Origin: Chlamydiota bacterium
Lineage (GTDB): Bacteria; Chlamydiota; Chlamydiia; Chlamydiales; Rhabdochlamydiaceae
Assembly: GCA_021772335.1 (NCBI GenBank)
Contig: JAJFMD010000005.1
Span: forward strand, 62,001 to 126,000
Reading direction: 5' to 3'
Length of the DNA: 64,000 nt
A model generated the notes under the pieces. That model ran no database searches, was not told the DNA's origin, and was given only the letters and a program-made list of their open reading frames with translations. The stretch's first letter is position 1; every line of letters begins with the position of its first letter. This document shows positions 43,273 through 52,155 of the stretch, in pieces. The position numbers and the translations under genes are program-made.

Positions 43273-44232
43273 TTACATCATCGCTTCGAAGTTCTTTTCG
43301 AGTTTTTCGATGTCTTCACTGAACTTACGAATCCCTTCGGCAAGTTTATCGGTTGCCATTGGGTCTTGGCAGAGCATGAACCTGTAAGTTTTTTCATCGA
43401 CATTGATCTTTTCAATCGGTAGTGATTGTGCTTTTGCAGGATCGAGTTTGCGCTCGACAGGGCCTTGCATTTCAGAGAGCTCGGCAAGGAGCTTAGGGGC
43501 AATCGTAAGAAGATCACAACCAGCAAGTTCTAGGATTTCTCCAGCGTTGCGGAAACTTGCTCCCATGATTTGTGTTTTGTGCCCGAATTTTTTGTAGTAG
43601 TTAAATATTTTTGTCACAGATTTGACGCCGGGATCTTCTTCTGGAGCGAAATCTTTTCCTGTCTCTTTTTTATGCCAATCGAGAATGCGACCGACGAAAG
43701 GGGAGATGAGTGTTGCATTTGCTTCAGCACAGCCAATTGCTTGGGGAAGAGAAAACATTAGCGTCATGTTGCAATGGATTCCTTCTTTCTCTAGGACTTT
43801 GGCAGCTTGGATTCCTTCCCAGGTTGAGGCGAGTTTAATCAAGACGCGTTTACGGTCGATACCAGCCTTTTCGTAGAGGGAGATGAGGAAGTGTCCTTTA
43901 TCAATGCTTGCTTGCACATCATAGGAAAGGCGGGCGTCTACTTCAGTGGATACTCGACCTGGAACAACTTTTAAGATTTCAATGCCAAAGTTAACAAACG
44001 CTTTATCGAGAATGAGTTTTTTTTGTTCTTCTTTGGATTTACCTGATTTTTTACCAAATGAAACAGCATCTTCGATCAGAGGTTTGTAGGAGTCTTCTTT
44101 GGAAGCGGCAAAAATCAATGAGGGATTGGTTGTCGCATCTGTTGGATGATATTTATGGATTTCGTTGATCTCCCCAGTGTCACAAACAATTGTTGTTAAT
44201 TTTTTAAGTTGATCGAGCTTACTTTCTGCCAT
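43273..44232 (-). CDS. tal: Transaldolase
   Basis: The 319-residue enzyme moves a three-carbon unit between sugar phosphates in the non-oxidative pentose phosphate pathway. It shows the TalB-type signature [25 protein letters not shown], and the Schiff-base lysine in [15 protein letters not shown]. It ends with a long helical C-terminus. It keeps the chlamydial position next to rpoBC but on the opposite strand. Confidence 0.98.
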   Translation of the reverse strand: MAESKLDQLKKLTTIVCDTGEINEIHKYHPTDATTNPSLIFAASKEDSYKPLIEDAVSFGKKSGKSKEEQKKLILDKAFVNFGIEILKVVPGRVSTEVDARLSYDVQASIDKGHFLISLYEKAGIDRKRVLIKLASTWEGIQAAKVLEKEGIHCNMTLMFSLPQAIGCAEANATLISPFVGRILDWHKKETGKDFAPEEDPGVKSVTKIFNYYKKFGHKTQIMGASFRNAGEILELAGCDLLTIAPKLLAELSEMQGPVERKLDPAKAQSLPIEKINVDEKTYRFMLCQDPMATDKLAEGIRKFSEDIEKLEKNFEAMM

Positions 44233-44311
44233 GACTATTCCTCGGTTTATTAAAGATCATTCCAACATCTGGAATATGATTTCCTCTGATTTCTTGATCA
44301 TAGAGGATAGT

Positions 44312-44818
44312 TTAAAATAATTGTAGCTTTTCAGTTATATGGCGATGAAAAAATGGAGAGCGTTTGGAGAAATAGAGTTTGGAAAATGATTCGGGAGTGA
44401 TGATAAGTTGGTGTTTTGCAAAGCTGATCATCACTTCTTGATCACTTAAAAGAGCTTCAGTGATTGTGGATTGTACGGCGGTATCGAAGATGATACGTTG
44501 GCCTCCTTCGCGAATATATTGAATGCTTGACGTTATTTGATCAGCGATTGTTATATTTAAGGGGATTTGATGCGTATCGGAATCAAAAGAGAGGGGAGGC
44601 CCTTGGAGGATAAGAGACAGGGAAGTGCTATCTGGAAGCAGTAAATACTCGAGTTGGACGCTTCTAGAATAGCGAGGATGAGTGTAGGATAGTTTTACTG
44701 ATTGGAACTCTGCTCCAGCGTGAGTCATTGGAATCATCGACCAATGTGATGGCTCTCTTGAGCAAGACACAGCAAGGAGTAGAAGACTTAAGGCGCGCAA
44801 GGGAATTCTTTGTTGCAT
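44312..44818 (-). CDS. Putative lipoprotein overlapping the upstream gene
   Basis: The 168-residue protein starts MQQRIPLRALSLLLLAVSC, a signal peptide with a plausible lipobox (AVSC, Cys19). The mature part is beta-rich with no known domain. Its first 31 bases overlap, in another frame, the 3' end of the small membrane protein gene upstream, so the same DNA encodes a signal peptide here and a CAP-ending tail there. Translation is probably coupled. It lies in the tal - V-ATPase interval, where Chlamydia also carries lineage-specific genes. Confidence 0.65.
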   Translation of the reverse strand: MQQRIPLRALSLLLLAVSCSREPSHWSMIPMTHAGAEFQSVKLSYTHPRYSRSVQLEYLLLPDSTSLSLILQGPPLSFDSDTHQIPLNITIADQITSSIQYIREGGQRIIFDTAVQSTITEALLSDQEVMISFAKHQLIITPESFSKLYFSKRSPFFHRHITEKLQLF

Positions 44819-45282
44819 TCACTTGCATCGCGTCCATTGTGGCTAGAGGCTAGTGCAATAGCGATGATCGCAACGATAGTTCCTCCAATGCCCAATAGAA
44901 TATTGTTAAATCGTGTGTTTTTCTTAGCTTCTTGTTTCTCTGCAATGACTTCATTTGAAATTTCAGTTGCGTCAGCTTGATCTGGTTGTTCTACATCATG
45001 GATTTCATCAGCAGATGTAGCGTCTACTTCGGTGGGTGATTCAAGTGGATCAGGCTTATTAGGGTCTAAGATTTCTTTTGCGGAAGGCTGATCTTCTAGA
45101 ACAGGAGCTTTCTCTGATTCTTGCTTGGCAGCTTCATCGAGCGCTTCTTCTGTTTGAGGCGCAACAACAGGTTGTTCTTCGTAAGCAATTTCTTCATTTT
45201 CTGGAGAATAAGGAATGGGGTTTCCTGCAAGAGGTAGAAATGGGAGAGAAAAAATAATACTTGTTATGACGAATGCTTTCAC
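44788..45282 (-). CDS. Small acidic exported protein with C-terminal membrane segment
   Basis: The 164-residue protein begins MKAFVITSIIFSLPFLPLAG, a signal peptide almost identical to that of the next gene upstream. A very acidic, Glu/Asp/Ala/Pro-rich region (about residues 25-125) leads to one hydrophobic segment (NILLGIGGTIVAIIAIALASS) and a tail with two cysteines (CNKEFPCAP). I recognise no function. The shared signal peptide and layout mark it as a paralog of the upstream gene. Its end overlaps the lipoprotein gene by 31 bases. Confidence 0.65.
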   Translation of the reverse strand: MKAFVITSIIFSLPFLPLAGNPIPYSPENEEIAYEEQPVVAPQTEEALDEAAKQESEKAPVLEDQPSAKEILDPNKPDPLESPTEVDATSADEIHDVEQPDQADATEISNEVIAEKQEAKKNTRFNNILLGIGGTIVAIIAIALASSHNGRDASECNKEFPCAP

Positions 45283-45362
45283 AATTCAATGGCCTCTTTC
45301 TGTCGTTTAACGCAAAATTAATAATGCAAAACAGAAATTTTGTCTAGGATTAGGAGTGGTTT

Positions 45363-45800
45363 TTACTTGTTGTTCTCTCCATAGCCTGGTGGAACATTTT
45401 TATCGCTATTGTTAGGAGCAAAAGCAATTGCAATCGCTGCAACTACAGCAGCTCCTGCTGCTAAAAGTAAATTACGAGTTTGCCTTTTGCGTTGCGATGC
45501 ATAAGGGTCGAAAGTCATTGATCCAACTTCTCTCGGAGTTTCTTCAAGCTCATCAACGTCAAATTCGCCTTCTGCTTCGATGAGTTCCATTTCATCATCA
45601 GGTTCAGGCTCAAAGAGCTCGCGTCCTGTTGGTTCAATTGGTGCGCTTTCCGCAGCTATAGTTGCATCGCTTTGCTCTGCTGCAGGAATCTCTTGAGTTG
45701 TGACTTCCTCTATTACGTGATCTGATTCAGCTAGTGGACTGCCTGCTAGAGGTAAAAAAGGGAGAGAAAAGATGAGGCTAGATGTAACGATTGCTTTCAC
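45363..45800 (-). CDS. Small acidic exported protein, paralog
   Basis: The 145-residue protein has signal peptide MKAIVTSSLIFSLPFLPLAG, an acidic middle (EPEPDDEMELIEAEGEFDVD), a basic stop-transfer-like KRQTR and one hydrophobic segment (NLLLAAGAAVVAAIAIAFAP). The tail is GYGENNK and lacks cysteines. It has the same architecture as the gene downstream. The signal peptide is far better conserved than the mature part, as in fast-evolving surface or secreted proteins. The function is unknown. Confidence 0.65.
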   Translation of the reverse strand: MKAIVTSSLIFSLPFLPLAGSPLAESDHVIEEVTTQEIPAAEQSDATIAAESAPIEPTGRELFEPEPDDEMELIEAEGEFDVDELEETPREVGSMTFDPYASQRKRQTRNLLLAAGAAVVAAIAIAFAPNNSDKNVPPGYGENNK

Positions 45801-45840
45801 GGCTTACCCATAGATAAATGATGCAAAATTAATACTGCAA

Positions 45841-46473
45841 TTAGAGGTTTTTGTCTAGGTTTAAACACTCAGAGACGAGAGCTGTTTGCCACGGAATGCT
45901 TTTTTCGGGAAAAGTTATTTGGATTGTTTGGGTTATCTCTTCTACGTTGCCGGCGAGGTTTTCAATTTTTTTTATACGATAATCGTCTTGAGGCAGTGTT
46001 TGTAGCATCGAGCCTGTGATTGCAAATGAGCGTAACGATTGTTCAAAGACTTGATAGTATGAGGGGAAGTCTTCTTTTAAAGCAGCGACGGTTAGAATAT
46101 ACGCTTTACTATCGCGAATGATAATTTGTTGCATTAATCGCGCAGCACCCCACTTGGTAGTCGTATCGAGCTGAGTTAGTGCAGCAAGGCCCGCTTCGGT
46201 TTGGATTTGTCCAAGATCATGCCAGTGATTTTGCCGATTGTTTTCATGAATTTTTTTGATTGTTTTTAGATAGTCGGAAAGAGAGAGATCAGTTGGTTCA
46301 ACGGCGAGGTTGATCGATGGGATAAAACCACTTTTGCCTTTGGCGAAAAACGAAATTTGAACGCTTGGCGAGAGATCCTTTGGATTAGCTAGCTGCCAGT
46401 CTGCTGGTGGAGTAAAATAAGTATAACTTGCAGTGAGAAAGTTAGGGAGCGCAGCAATGAGCAGAATGGCCAT
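45841..46473 (-). CDS. Exported conserved protein (PsbP/Mog1-like fold possible)
   Basis: I start this gene at ATG 46473, giving 210 residues with signal peptide MAILLIAALPNFLTASYTYF. The frame is open 39 codons further upstream, but that part is a shadow of the next gene. The mature protein has YFTPPADWQLANPKDLSPSV, a later KWGAARLMQQIIIRDSKAYI and ILTVAALKEDFPSYYQVFEQ. This order (a P-x-W start, a hydrophobic strand and a final 'F-x-x-S-L-R-S-F') resembles small PsbP/Mog1-like exported proteins. The role is unknown. It overlaps the upstream gene by 32 bases. Confidence 0.65.
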   Translation of the reverse strand: MAILLIAALPNFLTASYTYFTPPADWQLANPKDLSPSVQISFFAKGKSGFIPSINLAVEPTDLSLSDYLKTIKKIHENNRQNHWHDLGQIQTEAGLAALTQLDTTTKWGAARLMQQIIIRDSKAYILTVAALKEDFPSYYQVFEQSLRSFAITGSMLQTLPQDDYRIKKIENLAGNVEEITQTIQITFPEKSIPWQTALVSECLNLDKNL

Positions 46474-46705
46474 TTGAGCCAGTGCTCTGATGCAGAGACG
46501 CCGCGAGAATCGCGATGCCCGCTGATAGTCCCAGTCCCCAACCGAGCATTGAGGTTGCCATTGCTGTTGTTGCTCCATCTTCCGCTCCACATCCTGCAGA
46601 GTAAAGATTATTCACAGAGGATTGTTTTTCAGCAAGCTCGTCATGTGAATAGGGTGAAGCTAAAGCAATTGTAGCAATCGATAAAAATATGAGTAGATAG
46701 CGCAT
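46442..46705 (-). CDS. Small exported protein with cysteine-rich tail
   Basis: The 87-residue protein has a signal peptide (MRYLLIFLSIATIALAS), a short middle, one hydrophobic segment (MLGWGLGLSAGIAILAASL) and the tail GSNGHSAHCCAP. The layout and CAP ending resemble the 164-residue protein at 44,788-45,282. GGGG lies 8 bases before the ATG. Its last 32 bases overlap the signal-peptide coding start of the downstream gene, repeating the arrangement found at 44,788-44,818. Confidence 0.6.
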   Translation of the reverse strand: MRYLLIFLSIATIALASPYSHDELAEKQSSVNNLYSAGCGAEDGATTAMATSMLGWGLGLSAGIAILAASLHQSTGSNGHSAHCCAP

Positions 46706-47018
46706 CTGGTTTACCCCATGGTTTTCAATTTTTAGTTATCGCATATCTTAGCAGCATTCGCAACAATTTTTAGAAAATCCAAAAAAATAGCAGATAAACA
46801 TGCTTTCTTCTTCTGGGAATCTTAGTGTGAAATAAAGAGCTTGCTAATGGACTGTTTTTTTTGCAGGGGAGTGGTTTTTCCAGTGCTGGTATGGCAATGG
46901 AAATCTCCGTGTTCTTTGTCTCTCTGTAGTTTTTCATCCCTCTTAGGGGAGAATTCGGTTGAAAAATAAGGGAGGATAGCGGATAAATAATGCATATTTT
47001 GCTTAACTGCGACTGTTT
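46706..47018. other. Intergenic region upstream of the V-ATPase operon
   Basis: No gene is seen. GGAG and TTTCCA (46868-46882) can pair with TGGAAA and CTCC (46998 side: 46898-46908), giving an imperfect hairpin without a T-run. TTGAAA (46959-46964) and ATAAAT (46983-46988), 18 bases apart, are a possible promoter for the V-ATPase operon. Confidence 0.4.
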
Positions 47019-47651
47019 ATGAAAGAATTACAAAGTGGAAAGGATAAGGTTCGGATTATAGCCGACATCCTAAAAAAAGAAACTCTTGAGCCCGCGAAAA
47101 AGGAAGCTGAAAAAATTGTGTCTAAGGCGCAAAAGCAGGCTGATGAGATCGTATCCAAGGCGCATAAGCATGCTGAGGAATTAGTCGAAGGGGCTAAGGC
47201 GGCAATTGGTAGAGAACAACAAGTTTTTCGCTCTTCTCTCAAGCAAGCTTATCAGCAAACGGTCGCTTCTTTAAAGCAGACAATTGAGGGAAAACTCTTC
47301 TCTCCAGAGCTAAAGCATCTCGTTTCACAAAGCGCACGAGATCCTAAAGATATTGCTAATCTAATTAAAGTTGTCATTGAAGCAATCGAAAAGGAAGGTC
47401 TACAGACGGACTTAAGTGCTTATATTTCTTCTCAAATTTCCCCTGATGAAATTAACAAGTTGCTGCTCAATGCGATTGTCGCACGTTTAAAAGAGAAAAG
47501 CGTTCTTGTTAGTAATATTGGCGGAGGAGTTCAAGTGAAATTGCATGATGATCAAATTACCCTCGACATCTCTGATAGTGCTTTAGAAGAGATGATAGCT
47601 AACTTTATAAGACGCGATTTTCGCGAGATGATCTTTGCAAATGCAACCTAA
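47019..47651 (+). CDS. atpE: V-type ATP synthase subunit E
   Basis: The 210-residue peripheral-stalk subunit has a long charged N-terminal coiled coil (about residues 1-75, for example EPAKKEAEKIVSKAQKQADE followed by IVSKAHKHAEELVEGAK). A globular C-terminus follows, with the family's late hydrophobic strand. It leads the V-ATPase operon E - DUF2764 - A - B - D - I - K. Confidence 0.92.
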   Translation: MKELQSGKDKVRIIADILKKETLEPAKKEAEKIVSKAQKQADEIVSKAHKHAEELVEGAKAAIGREQQVFRSSLKQAYQQTVASLKQTIEGKLFSPELKHLVSQSARDPKDIANLIKVVIEAIEKEGLQTDLSAYISSQISPDEINKLLLNAIVARLKEKSVLVSNIGGGVQVKLHDDQITLDISDSALEEMIANFIRRDFREMIFANAT

Positions 47652-47660
47652 CGAGATGTC

Positions 47661-48440
47661 ATGGCAAACTACTACTTTTTGGCGGCCTCTCTACCCGAAT
47701 TGCAAATCGGTGAAAAGCCTGATATCGATTTTTCTGAGTTCTCTCATCGCTTAGAGGACAATCTTAATGAGACAGATATGGAGCAAACCGTTGTCTTAAG
47801 GCGCTATCTCGATATTATCAATTTGCGTGCTCTGTTTTTAGGGAAACCTCTTGACTGGCGTGGAAATTTAAACGAGTCAGAGCTTGATGAGGTTGTTCTT
47901 CACTCTCAAGGAATGCCTGAATACATTTTAGATTTTTTAGAAAAGCACGAGTCTTTAGAAGCGCGCATTAAGAATTTTTCTCAAGTCATTGCGACGTATT
48001 TCGTCACTGAAATTCAAAACGCTCAGGGGTTTTTACGCGATTATTTGAAGTTTGAGCGGGAGATAAGACTTGTTTTGTTGGGATTTCGCTCGAAGATGAT
48101 GGGGCGGGATCTTGTCAAAGAGTTGCAATATGAGGATTTTTCTGATCCGCTCGTCGCTTATCTTTTACTGCAAAAAGATAGTGATGTTTTCGAGCCTCCA
48201 TCGGAGTATCATGAACTCAAGGAGCTGTTTTACCCTTCTCAACTCAATCCCTTGCAACGCTATCAAAAATTTTTAACATTTAAATTTCAACGGATTGAAG
48301 AGATGGTTGAAAATCCGCTTTTTTCAATCGATTATATTTTATCTTTTATCGTTAAGTTCTTGCTTGTCGAATGGTCAAACGAGCTCGATCATGATAAAGG
48401 AAATGTGGTACTCGATAATCTCTCTGCAATAGGTTTTTAG
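47661..48440 (+). CDS. DUF2764 protein in V-ATPase subunit C position
   Basis: The 259-residue, mostly helical protein begins NYYFLAASLPELQIGEKPDI, the start pattern of DUF2764. These proteins occur in the V-ATPase operons of Chlamydiae, spirochaetes and Bacteroidetes where other bacteria have subunit C, which joins the central stalk to the membrane ring. A functional replacement of subunit C is the usual inference. It is 9 bases after subunit E and 6 before subunit A. Confidence 0.85.
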   Translation: MANYYFLAASLPELQIGEKPDIDFSEFSHRLEDNLNETDMEQTVVLRRYLDIINLRALFLGKPLDWRGNLNESELDEVVLHSQGMPEYILDFLEKHESLEARIKNFSQVIATYFVTEIQNAQGFLRDYLKFEREIRLVLLGFRSKMMGRDLVKELQYEDFSDPLVAYLLLQKDSDVFEPPSEYHELKELFYPSQLNPLQRYQKFLTFKFQRIEEMVENPLFSIDYILSFIVKFLLVEWSNELDHDKGNVVLDNLSAIGF

Positions 48441-48446
48441 GTAATT

Positions 48447-50204
48447 ATGGGTAATAATAATGCGACAGGTACTGTCGTTAAGGCTTTTGGAAACTTGCTC
48501 TATGTCAATTTTGATGGAGCGATCAGACAAGGAGAGCTCGCTGATGTAAAAGTGGGAGATCTTGCCTTGAAAGCTGAAGTGATCGAAATCAAAGGCGATG
48601 AAGCTAAAGTGCAGGTTTTTGAAGATACACGCGGTATCTCTTTAGGCACTCATGTTCAGTTCAACGGGAATTTGCTCGAAGCAGAATTAGGACCAGGTCT
48701 TTTAACTTCGATTTTTGATGGTTTGCAAAATCCTTTGGAAGACATTGCTCAAAAAGTGGGATTATTTTTAAAGCGTGGTATTTATGTCTCAGCTCTAGAT
48801 CGCACGAAAAAATGGGAGTATCAACCCGAAGCAAAAGTTGGAGATGTTGTGACGCGTGGAGATGCACTTGGCTCTACGATGGAAGGACATTTCAAACATC
48901 AAATCATGGTTCCTTTTGATAGATGGGCAGATTTAACTCTCACATGGATCATTAGCAGGGGATCTTATACCGTGGATACGGTTGTTGCTAAAGCAGTTGA
49001 TGCCGATGGCCGTGAATATGAATTCACTATGGTGCAGCGCTGGCCAATTAAAGCGCCAATTTTTATTGGTGAAAAGGTTAAAGCGACCCGCATGATGGTG
49101 ACAGGTGAGAGAATCATTGATACTCAGTTGCCTGTATTAAAAGGAGGAAGCTTCTGTACGCCAGGTCCATTTGGCGCGGGAAAGACCGTACTCCAGCATC
49201 ACCTCTCTAAATATTCTGATGTTGATATTGTGATTGTTGCGGCGTGCGGTGAGCGCGCAGGAGAGGTTGTTGAAGTATTACGCACCTTCCCTGAGCTCAG
49301 CGATCCTAAACATGACGAACCTTTGATGAATCGCACGGTCATTATCTGCAATACCTCTTCGATGCCTGTTGCAGCGCGTGAAGCATCGATCTATCTCGGC
49401 GCTACTATTGCTGAATACTACCGTCAAATGGGACTCGATGTACTATTGCTTGCTGATTCCACTTCGCGTTGGGCACAGGCAATGCGTGAGATGTCAGGGC
49501 GTTTGGAAGAAATTCCTGGTGAAGAAGCGTTTCCTGCTTATCTCGGCTCTCGTATTAGCGCTTTTTATGAGCGTGCAGGAGTGGTGCAAACTAAAAATGG
49601 TCAAATAGGCTCATTAACAATTGGTGGCGCGGTCTCTCCAGCAGGAGGAAACTTCGAAGAGCCTGTGACACAAGCGACACTTGCTGTTGTCGGTGCATTT
49701 TTAGGGTTGTCACGTGAGCGTTCTGATGCGCGCAAGTATCCAGCAATCGATCCTCTAATCTCTTGGAGTAAGTATGTTGAAGATGTCGCTCATGAACTTG
49801 GACTAAGAGTTGAGGGATGGGGAGATAAAGTGACTCGAGCATTAAAAACTTTATGTGCAAGTGATGAGATTGGGAAGCGCATGGAAGTTGTTGGTGTGGA
49901 AGGGATCCCCATGCAAGATATGTTAACTTATCTCAAAGGGGAACTGTATGAGTTTAGCTATTTGCAGCAAAATGCTTTCGACTCTGTCGATGCGTATTGT
50001 TCTTTAGAAAGACAGATTCCGCTTTTCGAGTTAGTAAACCGCGTTTTTGATCTATCATTTAACTTTAAAACACAAGATGAAGCGCGCTCTTTTTTCCTCG
50101 AGTTGCAAAGTGAAATTAAAAATATGAATTCAATGCCATTTAAATCGGATAAATACAAAGAAATTTATTCGCGGATTAATCAAATGATTGAACAACATAA
50201 TTAG
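48447..50204 (+). CDS. atpA: V-type ATP synthase subunit A (catalytic)
   Basis: The 585-residue catalytic subunit has the Walker A loop GPFGAGKT (around residue 238), GERAGEVVEVLRTFPEL, and LADSTSRWAQAMREMSGRLEEIPGEEAFPAY. The A-type non-homologous insertion lies between the N-terminal barrel and the nucleotide domain. It exchanges ATP hydrolysis for ion pumping or the reverse. Confidence 0.98.
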   Translation: MGNNNATGTVVKAFGNLLYVNFDGAIRQGELADVKVGDLALKAEVIEIKGDEAKVQVFEDTRGISLGTHVQFNGNLLEAELGPGLLTSIFDGLQNPLEDIAQKVGLFLKRGIYVSALDRTKKWEYQPEAKVGDVVTRGDALGSTMEGHFKHQIMVPFDRWADLTLTWIISRGSYTVDTVVAKAVDADGREYEFTMVQRWPIKAPIFIGEKVKATRMMVTGERIIDTQLPVLKGGSFCTPGPFGAGKTVLQHHLSKYSDVDIVIVAACGERAGEVVEVLRTFPELSDPKHDEPLMNRTVIICNTSSMPVAAREASIYLGATIAEYYRQMGLDVLLLADSTSRWAQAMREMSGRLEEIPGEEAFPAYLGSRISAFYERAGVVQTKNGQIGSLTIGGAVSPAGGNFEEPVTQATLAVVGAFLGLSRERSDARKYPAIDPLISWSKYVEDVAHELGLRVEGWGDKVTRALKTLCASDEIGKRMEVVGVEGIPMQDMLTYLKGELYEFSYLQQNAFDSVDAYCSLERQIPLFELVNRVFDLSFNFKTQDEARSFFLELQSEIKNMNSMPFKSDKYKEIYSRINQMIEQHN

Positions 50205-50226
50205 ATTGTTAGGCTAAGGATAAAAA

Positions 50227-51531
50227 ATGAAAAAAGTATACGATCGCATTCTCGATATGCGCGGCAATTTGATTACAGTGCGTGCTAAGGCAGTAGGCCT
50301 TGGTGAACTCGCGGAAATTCATAAGCGCGATGGACGCACGGTTTATGCACAGGTTTTACGTTTTGATCGAGAACTTGTCACGCTGCAAGCGTTCGAAAAT
50401 ACGCGAGGACTTGCAACTAATGATCGTGTGACTTTCCTCGGTAGGGAAATGAGTGCAACCTTTAGTAAGAACTTGCTTGGTCGTCGTTTTAGTGGAGAGG
50501 GAAGTGCGATAGATAAAGGCGCAGCGATTTCTGGTGAAGAGATTGAGCTTGCAGCGCCTTCTTTCAATCCTGTAAACCGCATTATTCCTCGTGAGCAAGT
50601 GCGTACAAATATCCCAATGATCGACATCTTTAACTGCCTTGTTAAATCACAAAAAATACCGATCTTTTCTCAAGCGGGAGAACCATACAATCAGTTGTTA
50701 ATGCGTATTGCTAATCAAACTGATGCTGATGTTGTAATTATCGGTGGTATGGGCTTGCGCTTTGATGATTATCAAGCTTTTATCGATAACGCCGAACAAT
50801 CCGGATCTCAGGATAAAACAGTGATGTTTATCCACAGAGCTACTGATCCCGCTGTAGAATGTTTGCTCGTTCCTGATATGGCTCTTGCTTGTGCTGAAAA
50901 ATTTGCCATACAAGATAAAAATGTGCTGGTCCTTCTTACTGATATGAGCGCTTTTGCCGATGCGATCAAAGAGATTTCGATTACAATGGATCAAGTTCCA
51001 TCTAATCGCGGCTATCCTGGTTCTCTCTATTCTGACCTCGCATCGCGCTATGAAAAGGCTGTCGATATTGATGGCAGTGGGGCGATCACGATCATCTCAG
51101 TAACGACGATGCCTGGTGGCGATGTCACGCATCCTATTCCTGACAACACCGGATATATTACAGAAGGGCAGTTTTATCTTCATGGAGGACGGATTGATCC
51201 GTTTGGTTCGCTATCGCGCTTAAAGCAACAAGTGATTGGTAAAGTCACACGTGAAGATCATGGAGATGTTGCGAATGCGCAGATTCGTCTTTATTCCGAA
51301 TCTAAAAAATCGCGCGAGCGCCAAAGCATGGGATTTAAGCTGTCAAAGTGGGATGAAAAACTGCTGAATTTCTCCGAGCTTTTTGAAGCGCGTATGATGG
51401 ATTTGCAAGTGAATATCCCTCTTGAAGAAGCTCTTGATCTCGGATGGAAAACTCTAGCTGAGTGTTTTGATAAGCATGAGGTGGGAATTAAAGTGTCTCT
51501 AGTTGATAAGTACTGGCCAAAAGCAGGATAA
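50227..51531 (+). CDS. atpB: V-type ATP synthase subunit B
   Basis: The 434-residue non-catalytic nucleotide-binding subunit has no intact Walker A. It shows [37 protein letters not shown] and [19 protein letters not shown]. It alternates with subunit A in the A3B3 head. It follows subunit A by 22 bases. Confidence 0.98.
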   Translation: MKKVYDRILDMRGNLITVRAKAVGLGELAEIHKRDGRTVYAQVLRFDRELVTLQAFENTRGLATNDRVTFLGREMSATFSKNLLGRRFSGEGSAIDKGAAISGEEIELAAPSFNPVNRIIPREQVRTNIPMIDIFNCLVKSQKIPIFSQAGEPYNQLLMRIANQTDADVVIIGGMGLRFDDYQAFIDNAEQSGSQDKTVMFIHRATDPAVECLLVPDMALACAEKFAIQDKNVLVLLTDMSAFADAIKEISITMDQVPSNRGYPGSLYSDLASRYEKAVDIDGSGAITIISVTTMPGGDVTHPIPDNTGYITEGQFYLHGGRIDPFGSLSRLKQQVIGKVTREDHGDVANAQIRLYSESKKSRERQSMGFKLSKWDEKLLNFSELFEARMMDLQVNIPLEEALDLGWKTLAECFDKHEVGIKVSLVDKYWPKAG

Positions 51532-51534
51532 ACT

Positions 51535-52155
51535 GTGGCAAAGATCAAATTGACCAAAACCGAACTTAGAGCTCAGCAGCATCGCTTTGCCCAATTGCAA
51601 CGTTATCTTCCCACACTCCAGTTAAAAAAAGCGCTCTTGCAAATTGAGGTTAATCAGGCATCTCAAGAGGTTAAGAAAGGTCTTGAGCATTATGACGAAA
51701 TGATAAAAAAAACGCGAAGGTATGCCGCGTTGTTCTCTGATCGTCAAGCATTTGAACTGATGGAATCCACCCAAGTACTCGAAGTAAAAAAAGAGATGGA
51801 AAACATTGCAGGGATTGATCTTCCTCGATTTCTTCAGGCTCTTTTTCCTGAGGTGAGCTACTCTCTATTTGATGCTCCACTCTGGCTTGATTTTGCAATA
51901 GAAGATGTACGCGAGCTGATGAATATACGAGAAAAAGTGCGTGTTTTAGAAGAAAAAAAAGAGATTTTAGAAAAGGAACTGCGCGATGTCTCTATCCGCG
52001 TTAATCTTTTCGAAAAGATCATGATTCCACGTGCCAAAGAGTCTATCCGTAAAATCAAAATCTTTCTCGGCGATCAACAACTCGCTGCTGTTGCTCAAGC
52101 TAAAGTTGCTAAGACGAAGATTGAGCAAAATGAGTTAGAGGAGAGAGCGCAATGA
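51535..52155 (+). CDS. atpD: V-type ATP synthase subunit D
   Basis: The 206-residue central-shaft subunit starts at GTG 51535, with AGGA at 51525-51528. It is predicted to be two long antiparallel coiled-coil helices, beginning IKLTKTELRAQQHRFAQLQR. The second helix contains RVNLFEKIMIPRAKESIRKIKIFLGDQQ, typical of V-ATPase D. It overlaps subunit I by 4 bases (ATGA). Confidence 0.95.
   Translation: MAKIKLTKTELRAQQHRFAQLQRYLPTLQLKKALLQIEVNQASQEVKKGLEHYDEMIKKTRRYAALFSDRQAFELMESTQVLEVKKEMENIAGIDLPRFLQALFPEVSYSLFDAPLWLDFAIEDVRELMNIREKVRVLEEKKEILEKELRDVSIRVNLFEKIMIPRAKESIRKIKIFLGDQQLAAVAQAKVAKTKIEQNELEERAQ

Noticed and set aside
46474-46590. N-terminal extension of the exported protein at 45,841
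   Set aside because: The extension is Gln/Arg-rich, precedes a normal signal peptide and overlaps a convincing small exported-protein gene in another frame.
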